This document shows, in pieces, positions 1 through 12,400 of a stretch of DNA of 21,708 nt. Both the position numbers and the translations under genes were made by a program. Origin of the DNA: Bacillota bacterium (GTDB lineage: Bacteria; Bacillota; Dethiobacteria; Dethiobacterales; Dethiobacteraceae); assembly GCA_024650095.1 (NCBI GenBank), contig JANKMV010000003.1, forward strand, positions 1,762 to 23,469, in the 5' to 3' direction. The notes under the pieces were generated by a model. The model saw only the letters and a list, made by a program, of their open reading frames with translations, was not told the DNA's origin and ran no database searches. How positions within the stretch are numbered: the first letter of the stretch is position 1; each line of letters opens with the position of its first letter.

Positions 1-145
1 TGATACTCTTGTCAGCAAGGGTGGCGCTTTTATCTGTTTCCACAAAAGTATGACTGAGGAGGTATGTATTTAGAAACATGGCAGATGTTAGTGCACATAC
101 AAGCAACATTGCTAGTTTGTGTCTCTGCGTTTTTATTATGTTCAT
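1..145 (-). CDS. N-terminus of an exported or membrane-anchored protein (partial, unrecognised)
   Basis: The minus strand has an ATG at 145-143 followed by 48 open codons running off the left edge. A clean GGAGG lies at 158-154, eight bases before the start, which makes this a convincing gene start. The product begins MNIIKTQRHKLAMLLVCALT, continues with a hydrophobic run to about residue 31, and then becomes polar (HTFVETDKSATLADKSI). This is the shape of a signal peptide or an N-terminal signal anchor: basic n-region, then about 20 hydrophobic residues. No obvious signal-peptidase I site or lipobox is present, so a retained membrane anchor is slightly favoured. The gene diverges from the giant adhesin gene and shares its 236-base control region. 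Too little is visible to name a family. Confidence 0.75.
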   Translation of the reverse strand, partial: MNIIKTQRHKLAMLLVCALTSAMFLNTYLLSHTFVETDKSATLADKSI

Positions 146-208
146 CTTGAGCGCCTCCAAAAATATCAAACTGAGCCATAGTTTAGGTAACTATCAGAAC
201 CTACTACG

Positions 209-217
209 ATTATAGCA
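209..217 (-). promoter_or_regulatory. Extended -10 promoter for the left minus-strand gene
   Basis: Read on the minus strand, bases 217-209 are TGCTATAAT, a perfect TGnTATAAT extended -10 for the housekeeping (SigA-type) polymerase. No good TTGACA-like -35 lies 16-18 bases upstream, which is common for extended -10 promoters. Transcription would start near 202-203, giving a leader of about 57 bases before the ATG at 145. Confidence 0.6.
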
Positions 218-292
218 TAGACCATTTCTTTGCATAGAGTTTTTCAGTATTAAGTAAAAAAAATGGTAGATATTAACGAAATTTTTTGAAAT

Positions 293-320
293 TTGCTTGT
301 ATTATGGGAAAATGTAGTAT
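293..320 (+). promoter_or_regulatory. Possible SigA-type promoter for the giant gene
   Basis: TTGCTT (293-298) and TAGTAT (315-320) are separated by 16 bases, with TG immediately before the -10. An overlapping TATATT (318-323) is a weaker alternative at 19-base spacing. The predicted start near 327 would leave a leader of roughly 55 bases. The interval between the two boxes holds the element at 301-316 that recurs before the DUF1657 gene, so a different sigma factor or a regulator could use the same place. Tentative. Confidence 0.35.
301..316 (+). promoter_or_regulatory. Shared upstream element, copy 1
   Basis: ATTATGGGAAAATGTA lies 65 bases upstream of the giant gene start. The same sequence with one A deleted occurs at 20014-20028 upstream of the DUF1657 gene, in the same orientation. 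The GGGAAA core resembles the -10 of SigB/SigF-class promoters, but I find no fitting -35, so its role is unknown. Confidence 0.35.
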
Positions 321-381
321 ATTATTGGATCAGAAATATTGTTAACAGCAAGAATGTGACGCTTAAACTAATGGGAGTTGG

Positions 382-486
382 GTGGGAGACTTGACTGTTA
401 TTAATAAAAGAATAGGCCGTTTGTTTTTTGTTACTCTTTGTTTCATGATACTAGTTATTAGTATATTTGGTAGCGTAGTCTATGCT
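382..486 (+). other. Sec signal peptide of the giant protein
   Basis: Residues 1-35 have a basic n-region (INKRIGR), a hydrophobic core (LFFVTLCFMILVISIFG) and a VYA cleavage site, with ETTGDED following. Cleavage after Ala35 (codon 484-486) is predicted by the AXA-type rule. This places the rest of the protein outside the cytoplasmic membrane. Confidence 0.85.
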
Positions 487-3400
487 GAAACAACGGGTGA
501 TGAGGACCTATTAGAAATTACGGTTACTGTGAGCTTCATCGGTGGGCCTGATACAGTGGGAGAAGCTCCTGCGGCTGTTACTGTAGTGCCTGCAACTGTT
601 GTTGCGTTACCAGAGAATACATTTGTTAAAGAGAACTATAATTTTATAGGTTGGACCAACGGGACACAATTATATGTACCCGGGGATGCGTATGAAGTTT
701 TGCAAAATGAAACATTTTCAGCACAGTGGGAAGAACAGGTTTTAATGGAGTCGGAGGTCCTGATTACGGACTATACTCCATTGGAGGACCTGTTTTTATT
801 ATTAAATGGAGACCTTATAGATCTTACCGCTTTGATTAGTGCCGCAGTATTACCTACCACTGTAGAAGTCACAGATGGTATCGATTTATTAACTATACCA
901 ATCATTGATTGGGTTGGCACCTTTGATGGAACAACGCCAGGCTCATATACCCTAACGGCTTTGTGGGATGTCCCGGTTGGATATCAAGTGGAAGATAATT
1001 CTCTTGAAATTACCATCAATGTTATTGTAGAAGAAGCGGCAGAGGAAGAGTTTGCCTTTTTTACGTTGGCGCTTGATGAATGCACAATAAATGGTACTGA
1101 TGAAGATGATATTATTATCATCAGTAGTCATGATGGTGGCATGCGCATTACAGTCAATGGTGTGGAGATCATTGATCCCCAGTTGCTTAATATTAGCAAG
1201 CTTGTGGTAAATGGCGGCGCGGGTGATGATATCATCTACCTCGATATCACAACCAAACCGGCTGGATTAACAGAGCTGGTTATTCTTGGTGGTCTAGGCG
1301 AAGATACCATTTCCACACAGCTTGCTTGTGCCCAAACGATGGACCTAGCGGGGGTTACTGTTTTATTTAAGGCCGAGCAAGTATTATTTGCACCACTAGG
1401 AATAGCGGGTGAAAAGTTAGTAATTAGAGCTAATAATTTAACTGTTCATGCAGCCCCTACAGGGCAATCACAACTGTATGCAACGCAGAATATTAAGGTT
1501 GTCTTTACTAATGTAGATATTCAGGTGACCGGTGACTTCATGGTGGATGCCACTTCGTATATTAGTAATGGTCAGGAAGTGGAAAGCGAACCTGCTAAGA
1601 GCACAGTGTATGAAATTGTCATCGATACATTGGAACCTGGGAGTGAACAGGTTGTTGATACCGTGGTAGACGGTATCGATGAAGCATTAGAGACGGTTGT
1701 TAATGTTGCGGCCATAACCGTTGCAGTGGAGCTGGATACAACAATAGTTTCTGCAAATAATGTGTCACTACAAGCAATCACCGATATGGTTATGAATACG
1801 GGTTCGGAAATTGTTCCTGTTACTGTAACGGTAGCGGACATTTTAGCTTCCATTATTATTAAGGGAGATTCGTACATACAATCCCTAACCGATATTCTTT
1901 GCAGTGCATACGCGTCTGTTAAGGCTGTGGGCGATGCTTCATCTGATTTACCATTACCCTTATCTTTGGCGGTAATGGTTTTAGATAGCCAGTCCGAAGT
2001 GATGGTCATGGATACGAGCAAGCTAAGTGCAGGAGGCAACATCACACTAGTTGCTGATAATATAATAGAAGCAGATAATCTAGCACTGGGCGCAGAGCAA
2101 GCGCAGAGTGGTGGTTTTTTTGCTGTGACTGTGGTCAAGCAAAAGGCGGCCGCTACGCTTAAAGAGCAGGCATCCGTTATCGGGGGGGCGAACGTAACCG
2201 TCTCTTCCATGGAGAAGATAAAGACGCAAACACTTGCCTCAAGTGGCAACAAAGTCACTGCAAGCGGAGGTATTGATGAGGAAGCGCCGCGAGGTTTTTC
2301 CTTTGACGATCTTATAATAATACTTACCTCGCTCGAGAATCCGGCACAGGTAGATGAGGCGGGTAACGTTAAGAAATTGGTCGATGCAGATACCATTGCT
2401 GGTATTGTCAGTGCGCAAAATGAAAGCACGAATAATTTTGCAAAAGAAGATGAGACCACTGGTGAACCATCACCGCAAATTGTCGGTGCCGTTGCCATTG
2501 CCGTGGTACAAGCACATAATGAAGCCGCCATCGACACCATCGGTCAGCTGCAAATTAGTGGCTTGGTCTCAGTGCTGGCAGATGCTGTAATCAACCATAT
2601 AGTAGAGGCCGATGCTTCTGCCGTTGCAAATAGTGATGAAGATACGAGCGATACGGAGCTACCCTTTGGCATGGGGGTTGGAGTTGCTGTCGGGATTGTC
2701 CACTTTAAAAATGATTCTTTTGTCGGTAAAAAAACAAAAATCGGAGCTAATGGTATTCTTGTCCGGGCTACCAGCGGAGATAATTTTGTAACCGTAGGAG
2801 CAAAGGCAGGATACAATAAAGCGGCATTTGGTGCAGGTGGCGCTGTTGCTGTTACGCTCTATACGGGTGCTACAAGAGCCTACATCGCAGACAATGCGAC
2901 GATTCAGCTTACAGGTAACCAAGCCACAGCGGATATGACTGTCTGCGCAAGCGATAACACGATTACAGAAACGCTTGCAGACGCCAGCTCGCAAGATGAA
3001 AGTGATACGGAGTCTGATACAGAAGAGGATACAAGCGGTGACAATACGACCGGTGTTGGTTCCGGTATCGCAGTTTCCATCTTTAAAAATGAAGTCAGTA
3101 GTTCAGTGGGCAAAGTCACAATTAATGGCATGCTTAATCATCTAATAGTCAGTGCAATAAGTACGGGATATAACCATAGTTCGGCTACAGCAGGAGCCTC
3201 TGGTGGTATTGCCATCGTTCCTGTGGTGGCGGTTACTGTAGTTTACAATTATGTGGGTGCAAAGGTTGAGGCCAATACACAACCCCTGATCGTGGTCGGT
3301 GATGTGCTGGTTCAGGCTAGCGGCACTCGTAATACGCAAACAGAGGCGAACGCAGACGCCGGTGGCGATGATGTTGCCATTGGAGCCGCTGTTGCCATTG

Positions 3401-6400
3401 CTCTCATTGATCTAGTGGAAGAAGCCTACGTAAACAGAAGTATTGGCACACAGGCAAACCCGGCTCACTCGATTGTGGTGGTGGCTGTAGGTGTGAATTG
3501 TCATGAAGTGTCTGCTTATGCGGGTAGAAATGGTGGGCAAGAAGATGCAAGTGATAGCACTGGGGACGAAGAGGGATCGATCACCAGTATCTTAGATAAA
3601 ATTACCGCGGCCATTAGTGCTCTGCAAGAATCACAAAATCAAACACAGCAAAATACCACAAACACAGCCAAGGAGCAGAAGGCCGGAACCACAGAGGGAA
3701 CCTTGAACTTTGCTGCGTCACTTGCTTTAACCGTGGTGGATAGTCGCACAAGTGCAGCCGTAGGCGTGACTGTTCCAGTAACAATTTATACGGGCGATTT
3801 ATCTCTAATCACGAGGACGAACAAAGATGCCATCGCCAATGCCAACGCCACAGCGACCAATGGCAGTAGTGAAAAAGGTGTGGGGGCAGCCGCAGCAATT
3901 ATTCGTGTCATCGCTGTCAACCAAACAAATCTCGGTAATGGTTCCACCGTCCATGCGAGCGGAAATGTGTTGATGAAAACCATCATGGAAGTGGTGGAAG
4001 AAACAGTACAAAATGAATTGGGCGAAGACATTGTAACTATGGATGAAGAACACAATTATGGTGTGGTGGCACAATCCGGAGCTGGCGGTTCCGTCTTTAG
4101 TCTGGCGGGCGCTGTGGCATTGAGTTTTATTGAGACCACGTCTTCTGTTGTCGCGAGCGGTACCATTGAGGCCGGCGGAGACATCGATTTTGGTGCCCAT
4201 GCCACACAATATATAGAAACAATGGCCACTGCCGTGGCCGTCAAAACTATTGCTGGTAAAAGCACGAAGAAAAGAAAAAATTCCAATTCTGGACAATCAA
4301 GCGGCGGTATTGGTATCGGGGCTTCTTTTGCCATGGCTAATCTTCAAACTGCGGTAGCTGTGAAGACTGCCGTGGGTACTGTTTTAAAATCCGCTCGTGA
4401 AACAAAAGTAAAATCCAGTTTAACAAACCGTGTAACGACCACTGCAGAAGCAGGTCAAGATGTGGTGGAGGATGATGAAGGCGACCCGGCTAAATTAGAG
4501 GCAGACTACGAAGATTTAGACGGTCAATATAATAAGACTTCGTTGGATGCCGCCGTGGCCATTGCCATTATTAATCTTACAGTGGAGTCCACACTTGGTG
4601 CATCCCTTGACTCACAACTTGTAAATATAACAGTCGGTCAAGGCTTGTTACTAGAAGCTGAAAGTAACAGTATCATTAAAACAACAAGCAGAGCCATCAC
4701 CGAAGCACTTAACGCAGCGGCCGGTGCCACGGTTTCACTAAATTTGATTACGCAAACAGTGACAGCGGAGATGGCGGGATACGCCGATGTTGTTGGTGCT
4801 GTGGTTGTTTGCGCCAAGGCATATACTGTTGACGAGAGTGATGCGTACGCGACCTCAAAAGGTGTGCAAATACAAAGACATGCCCAAAAATTTGGCATCT
4901 CCATTGAAGATCTACTAGATGGGGTTGGGGGCGATACTGCCACCACCGCGTCACAGCGAACTCTACATAATGATGACGTTAGCAACGCAACGCAGACACA
5001 AACTGTTAACCAAACGAGTGGGCAAACAGCAGGCAGTTCTAAAATTAGTATCGCGGCGGCCATAGCTGTATCCATTATTGAGCATCATGTGACGGCGATC
5101 GTGTCTGGTAAAATTATAAATGCGTCAACCATACTGATTAGCGCAGATAATGAAAATAATTTCCTCACCTACGCAACCGGGGTGGCAGTGAATAACGGTA
5201 ACGCCCTTGCGGTGGCCGTGGCTGTGGCGATTAATAATTCGAAGAATTATGCGGTGCTTGGCTCGACGGAGAATATCTCAGGTGATATCACCGTCATTGC
5301 CACAACCTTGCATAATCTAAGTGAAGGATTTAGAAACAAAATTTCCGCACAGGCCATTGCCGGATCTAAAGCGGGTACCGATGGAAAATTCGGCGCTGCC
5401 GGAGCAGTGGCTACACTGGTCTCCAATGCCGAGACAAAGGCCTATGTTTTACAGAATATGACGGTGGCCACACAAGGTACGTTTCATATTGAAGCGAAGG
5501 AGAAAAGTAAGTTAGCCGTTCGCGCATGGGGTGCATCGTTGATTACTAAAACAACGGATGGCTCGGGCGGGTCTAGTGGCTCAACCGTGGGCGGAATTGG
5601 TGCCGCTTTTGCCATCTTGCATGCCAACAACCAAGTGCTTGCTTATATTGGTAATGGCACGACTGTTCTTGCTTCTGCAGTTACAGTTCATGCCATCAAG
5701 GAGAAAGTAGATCATTTAGATTATGAAGCCGTCCTCACCTTTGATGATTTACTGAATATTTTCCCCTCCGTCGATGATTTAATGGCGGCGATCACCCAGC
5801 AAAGCTCAGATAGTTCTACAAGCGTATCGATGGATACGGCAACCATTACGACGATTATGGATGAATTGAATAAACAGGATTTGCTATTAACGGTGGCAGA
5901 GTATATCAATTATATTGCCACAAACAACTACTATGTTGAAGCAGCTGGTGGCTCTATTGCGTCTTCCGCAACGAACGCTAAATTCTCCGGAGCCGGCTCC
6001 TTTGCCCTCATGTATTTTGCCAATGTCACCAGTGCTTATCTAGGCGAGGGTGTTACCATAACGCTGTTGACGGGTAGCACAGAGCTAACGCATGCCATGG
6101 TAATTGAGGCAAACTCTGATGTGAACCTTAAAGCCATCGGCGGTTCGGTGGCAAGTGGCGGTGATACATCGGTAGGCTTGACGGCTATTGTCATTAACAA
6201 CAATGATGAAACTAGCGCATATGTGGGCAAAGGTGCTACGACTACCGGCTTCAACGAAGATTTGACTATTTCAGCTCTAGCTGTGCAAAATTACCTGACC
6301 ATAGCCATTGGCGCTGCGGTTGCAGATATAAATGGCATTGCTGGCATTGCGAATGTGATGCTTACGGGAAATAAGGTGCTGGCATATATCGGTAGCGATA

Positions 6401-9400
6401 GTACCCTTGAAGGGGTAGGAAACCTTACTATAACAGCAGAAAATAGCACATATATTTTTAATATCGTAGGTGGTATCTCCTACGGTAAGGAAGCGGGCAT
6501 TGGAGTCTCGTGCTTGTTTTTAACATACACCAATGAAACAGAAGCCTATATCGGAGATGGTGTATGGGTGAAGATAGGTTCAGGTGCCATCACCATTGAT
6601 GCGCTTGCAAATGAAACCATCATTACAGTTTCTGCAAATGGTGCTGCGTCACAGGGCTCGTCTTTGAGCGTAGGGCCATCACTTAAAATTATTAATGCAA
6701 TAGTGAAGGCTTTTATTGGCAGCGACGCTACCATTGAAGCCGATAAAATTAGTATTCATGCCAACAGCCACACGTATCTCTTAAGCATTACCGGCTCTGT
6801 GAGCGTTTCGTTTGGGCAGGGGAGTATAGGTGCTGTGGCCGATAGCTTTAGCTTTGGCAAAACGGTTCATGCCTATATTGGGGCAGAGACAGATATTGTT
6901 TGTGGTAGCGAGATCGAGCTTAGCGCCATCGCCAACGAGCAACTTATTTCCTTTGTGGTAGGGATAGCCATTAGTAAAGGTGTTGCAGGCGAAGGATCTG
7001 CCTCCGTCCATGTTTTCAGTAGCGATATCGCAGCGTACTTGGGCGATGATGTAATCATTAATTTCGATAACGCCATGGCCACACAACTAACGATTGTTGC
7101 TGAGAACAATGTGGAGTTATTGATCATAGCTGGAGGCTTAGCTGGTTCCACAGGTAACACCGCAGTTGGTATTTCCACAGCTGTCATTACCTTTAATGGT
7201 CTTACGCAGGCATATATCGGGGATGGGGCCCGTGTCAATGCCTCTGTTGTTGCGGTAAATAGCATGACAACGGAACAAGTCCTAGTCATCGTCGCCAGCG
7301 GCAGTGTTTCCAGTTCCGTTACCGTAAATGGGGCAATTGCCGTCCTAGTATTCGAACAAGAAACGGCTGCTTATATAGGAAAGAATGCAACACTAAACAC
7401 CACTGGCGGAGTGAATATCACCGCCGATGATGTGAGCGACATTGTGATTATTGCCGGTAACATCGGCGTCTCTGGCAAAGTGGCCGTGGGTGCTGCCAAT
7501 ATCACTGGAGTTTTCAACAAGCTTGTTACAGCATATATCGGTACGGATACAGCCGTGTTCAATAATGGTAATCATCCCATTTATATAGAAGCTACCAATA
7601 CAGAAGATATCTTGTTTGTTGCCATCGGTTTAGGTGGTTCTGGCAATGTTGCCGTACAGGGTTCTATCATTGTGTTGGTGCTAGAGGATACAGTAACGGC
7701 ATTTATTGCAGGCAATACCAATACAACATCTGCCATTACAACAGGCGGCAATATTGTCCTGTTAGCGGAAAATAGTCATGATATTCTCAATATTGCCGGT
7801 AGCGCTGTTGGCTCAGGCACAGCGGCAATTGGTATTGCATCTGCCATTACCACATTTAATGGTAGCACAAGGGCGTACATTGGCGAGAAGGCCAACTTGG
7901 TGGCTGGTGGAAATGGAGCAGCGCTTCTCTTCTATGATGGTTCCGTCCTTGGTGGCAAGGAGTTAACGAATGGTATTTTACTTGCGGCCCGCCATACGCA
8001 ATTGATAGAGAATTGGGTCATTAGTGGTGGTGGTAGTGGTACAGTTACTGTAACCGGCTCTGTTAATGTGGTTGTGATGCAGCAAAAAACAGAAGCCTTG
8101 GTTGATGAGGTAGCTACCCTTACCACGAGCGGGCACATGTTGCTTTTAGCGCTGGATGCGACGACCATCAGTAACCGTGTGGGGACTGCTGGAGGAGCCG
8201 GCACTGTCTCCGTAGGGGTCTCCTCAGACACGATCGCCTTTAGCAAAAAAGTATGGGCACGCATTCTCGATGGTGCGAGCATTCTATCTGCGAAAAATAT
8301 AATCGTGCATGCCAATAGCAAAGAAGCAATCCATGTGATTGTTGCAGGTGTGGGTGGTGCGGGTACTGTCGCCATTAATGCCGCTGTCTCAGTAATTGTG
8401 ATGGAAAATGATGTGGTTGCCTATATTGGAACAAAAAATGGTACAGAAAACAAGCATGCAATGGCGGATGCCGACGGCTCCATTGTTGTGTTAGCCGAAG
8501 ACGACCAGAGTATCAACGTCATTGCTGGTTCAGCCAATGGCTCCGGGACAGTCTCGGCAGCAGCCGGTAGCAGTGTGATTGTGATCAATAATCAAACCAA
8601 TGCAAGTGCCGGCAGACATGCCGACGTCAATGCTTATGGTTTATTAGATGTTCTGTTTTACACAGGTGAAGCGGGTAGAAAACAGACTTGGTATAAGGGT
8701 CTGCTCATTGGCGCTTATAGTGTGGTCCATATTGAGCAAATCGTCTTTTGTGCCTCTGGGAGTGGTGCTGTGGCCGCAGCAGGTGCTGTATCAACCCTCG
8801 TATCCCAATCTCAAACACAAGCACAAATCCAAAGTTATGCCCGCATTAATCAGGGAAACAGACAAGTTCATCAACAATCGGTGCGAGTTGTTGCTGTCAA
8901 TGAATCAAGTGTTGATGCCATAGATGGTGGTGCAGCCGGCTCCCTATATGTAGGCATTGGAGCCGCGGCGGTCGTTATTGTAGAGGATAAACAAGCGATC
9001 GCAGCCATCTCGGAATATGCCAGTGTATATGCTAAAGAGGATATCGACGTTATTGCCCGTACAAATAACAGCATCAAAACCATCGTCGTTTCTATGGGTG
9101 GTGCGGTTGTGGGCGTTTCCGGCTCAGCGGCGGTGGTGACCATCTCCGATTATACTCATGCCTATGTGGGAGCGTCAGCTTTTATAGAAGCCGGCCGTGA
9201 TGTGCTCGTCGCAGCTTATGGTGTACAAAGTTTTAATCTAAATGCAGGTAGCCTAGCCGGTGGTGCTGTGGGGGTTGGGGGTGCTGTTGTTACCCTGACT
9301 GTGGTTGCCAACACTCTAGCCATTGTCTATGATAACGCTACCATTATTGCTTTAAATACCATTTCTTTTATCGCAAATAGCACGAGTAATAGTAGTGCCA

Positions 9401-12400
9401 TAGTGGCAGGGGCTGGCATCGCAGGTTATGCGGCATCAGGTTCTGTCTTTGTGCTGGTGTTAAATTCGACAACACAGGCCATGGCTGGATCTTCGGTGCT
9501 GCTACATGCGGGTCAAGAACTGCTGATTAAGGCAGAAGATAAAAGCGTTGTCAACGGCTTGGCCGGCGGTGCCGCTTATGGTGGCTCTCTCGGTGTGGGA
9601 GGCGCGGTGGATGTTATTCTCTACCGTAATACCGTGACCGCTGGGATCGGCAGTTTTGCGGATGTGCGTGCAGGCTTTATTAATATCATAGCCATTGCGG
9701 ACAGGACGATTATTGCCAAAACAGCGATGTTAACTGCAGGCAACGGTGCCGTCAGTGGCAGTGTCATTGTGATCTCGGTGGGAGCCGCCACAGATGGTGA
9801 GAACACCAGTAAGGCATTACAAACCGGGGATGGTAGCAATAATACCGTAAGCCAGACACAAACAGATATTAACGGCGCCATGCAGAAAAGCCAAGTGAAC
9901 GTCGTGGATAATGAAAATAACCGTGAACATATAAATAAAGCAAATGCTGCGTTGCTCGCTGTTTCCATCAATTTGGGAAGTTTCTTTACCGGGTTGAATG
10001 TGTCAGATAAAACAACGGCCTTTATTGGTAGCGGTGGCACTACAACGGCTACTACAGGCGATATTATTGTCAAGGCCAGCGAAAAAACCACCATTGATGC
10101 TCTGGCTGGAGCCGTAGCGGCAGGCCAAGCCGCTCTAGGTGGGGCCGTTATCGTTGTCACTTTACACGGTACAACAGAAAGCTATCTAGGGGGAACCATC
10201 CAGTCAGCTGGCCATTTATCTGTAATTGCAGAGAATACCGTCCAGGCAAATAAGCTTGTCACGATCGCTGGCACAGGCGGTCCCATCAGTTTAGGTGGTT
10301 CCGTGGTGATTTTACAAGTTACAGGCACAGCAAAAGCGTATGTCTATGGTCATATTACCGTTATGGGTATGATCAATGTCCATGCCACTGGTACAATTAC
10401 AACCACTGACCTGAAGGCCTATGCAGGTGCTGTTGGTGGCCTTGGCTTGGGAGCGGCCGTTGCCATTGTTACTATCGCTGGCGATGTCTCCGCCTTTATG
10501 GCAAGCGGGACCAATGTAACCAGTGCAGATGGCATCAGCGTTAAAGCCCTTTCTAATGTAACGACTGATGTCGAAGCGCTGGGAGCGGCGGCTGGTGTTG
10601 TAGCCATGGGTATCTGCATCGCCAATGTAAACATCACTATCTTTGTTACGGCCTATGCAGATCATATAAACGTAGTGAAAACCGGCTCCTTTGCAATATC
10701 AGCGGCTGTAATCAGTAGCGTACAGGTCGTATGCCGTGCAGCAACGGGCGGGATTATTGCATCAGGTAGTGGTGCTGTGGCTCGAATTGAATATAAACCA
10801 GTGGTGACCTCTTACCTCAGTGGTGATATCCATGAGGCTACAGGGAAAATTGCCGTGCAGGCCATAGGTTTTAGTAGTCAATTGCAGGCTACGGCTACGG
10901 GTGCAGCGATAGCCGTTGGCTTAACGGCGGGCGTTTCCCTTGCTGACATTATCATTACACCCCATGTCACTGCGTATATTGGTAGTGGGTCCATTGATGC
11001 TGCCAATGCCATTGAAGTGGTGGCGTATTATAATTTACTTGTCGATGAAAATAATCAAAGTACACACGGTGGGACGATCTCAGCCAAGGCTTGTGCCGGG
11101 GCAGCCGGTGCTTTAGCCGGGTTGCACGGGGCCATTGCCAACATTGTCAGTAATGGCACAATTAGAGCCTATATAACAGAGCAGACCATCATCGTAAGCG
11201 GTGACATTCTTGTCTCGGCGGGGGGCTATCAAAGCCTAGTCTCGCAAGGTGGGGGTATTTCCCTCGCTCTTGGCGCTGCCATAGGTGCCGTTTATGTTTC
11301 TGTCAATAACCAAATGCAAGTCACTGCCTATATCCAGAATACAGATATAGAAACAGCTGAAGCCATTACTATTAATGCGGTACTTGAAAATATCATTTCT
11401 GCTCATGCCATGGGCACCGCCGGTGGTTTGTTGGTGGCGGGCGGGGCACAAATTGCTGACGTATGGGAAAAATCGGCAGTTCATGCCTATGTAAGTGGAA
11501 ACGGCAATACACTGCGATCAAATGCCAATGCCATAACCCTGCTCAGCCATAACGGCAATACCGTATCTACCAGGGCGGAAGGATGTGCCTTAGCTGGCTT
11601 TATAGCAGGCGGTTATACAAAAACGAATGCGATCATCGAAAACTCTGCCAAACTAACTATATCTTCTGGGATAACATTATGGGCGTTTGAAGATATTATG
11701 CTTTTCGCCGATAGCGTTAACCAAGTCAACACCTATAGTAGCGCATCTGCGGTAGCCTTAGGTGGTAGCGTAAATGATGTGGATGCCTATGCTAAAATAT
11801 TTAATACTACGGCCGTAGCCGTCGGCGCATCAGCGAACCTCTATGCAAATAAAAACATAAATATACAGGCCATCGCGGTCCAATACTATAGTGCGTATGC
11901 TACGGCCATTGCCGGAGGATTTTTGGCAATAGGGGTGGCTAGGGCTCAGCAGGATGCCAACAGCGTTATCTCCATTGCTATCTCGGATTACGCTACGCTT
12001 ATCGCCAATGGTTTCATTTACTTGCAGACCGATTCAAGGGGTTTACCCACGGGGGCAGTTTCCGTATCACATGCCATTGGTGGAGCTGGTGGGGCAGCTG
12101 CCGATGCCAGTGTTCTTTCCCGCTTGAATACAACCGTCTCGTCGACAATCTCCACCGGTACTGGGGTAGAAATTCGCTCTAACTCAAATGACGTAACATT
12201 ATATGCAACTGGAATTATCGGCAGTAGAGCGTATAGTAAAATTAAGTTTACCGTGGCTGCCTTAAGTTTTCTGGCTACTGTGGCCAAAGCAACGAATGTC
12301 ATTCATGCAAATGTCATCTTGGGCAATGGTACCCGTATTGAGGGTATGCATGTTATCATGCACGGAGAAGTGGCCAAGGTTGATTCTTATGTGGAAGCCT

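Noticed and set aside
1572..2540. A 322-codon minus-strand open frame opposite the giant gene, and many similar ones (4638-5075, 7932-8375, 9621-10160)
   Set aside because: These are antisense shadows of the Ala/Val/Gly/Thr-rich repeats. Their translations are the expected Ser/Thr/Ala/Pro-rich mirrors, they resemble no known family, and I found no supporting evidence that they are genes.
2354..2590. Plus-strand out-of-frame open frames inside the giant gene (also 7778-7966, 8648-8923, 12296-12499)
   Set aside because: They overlap a clearly coding frame and show low-complexity, unconvincing translations.
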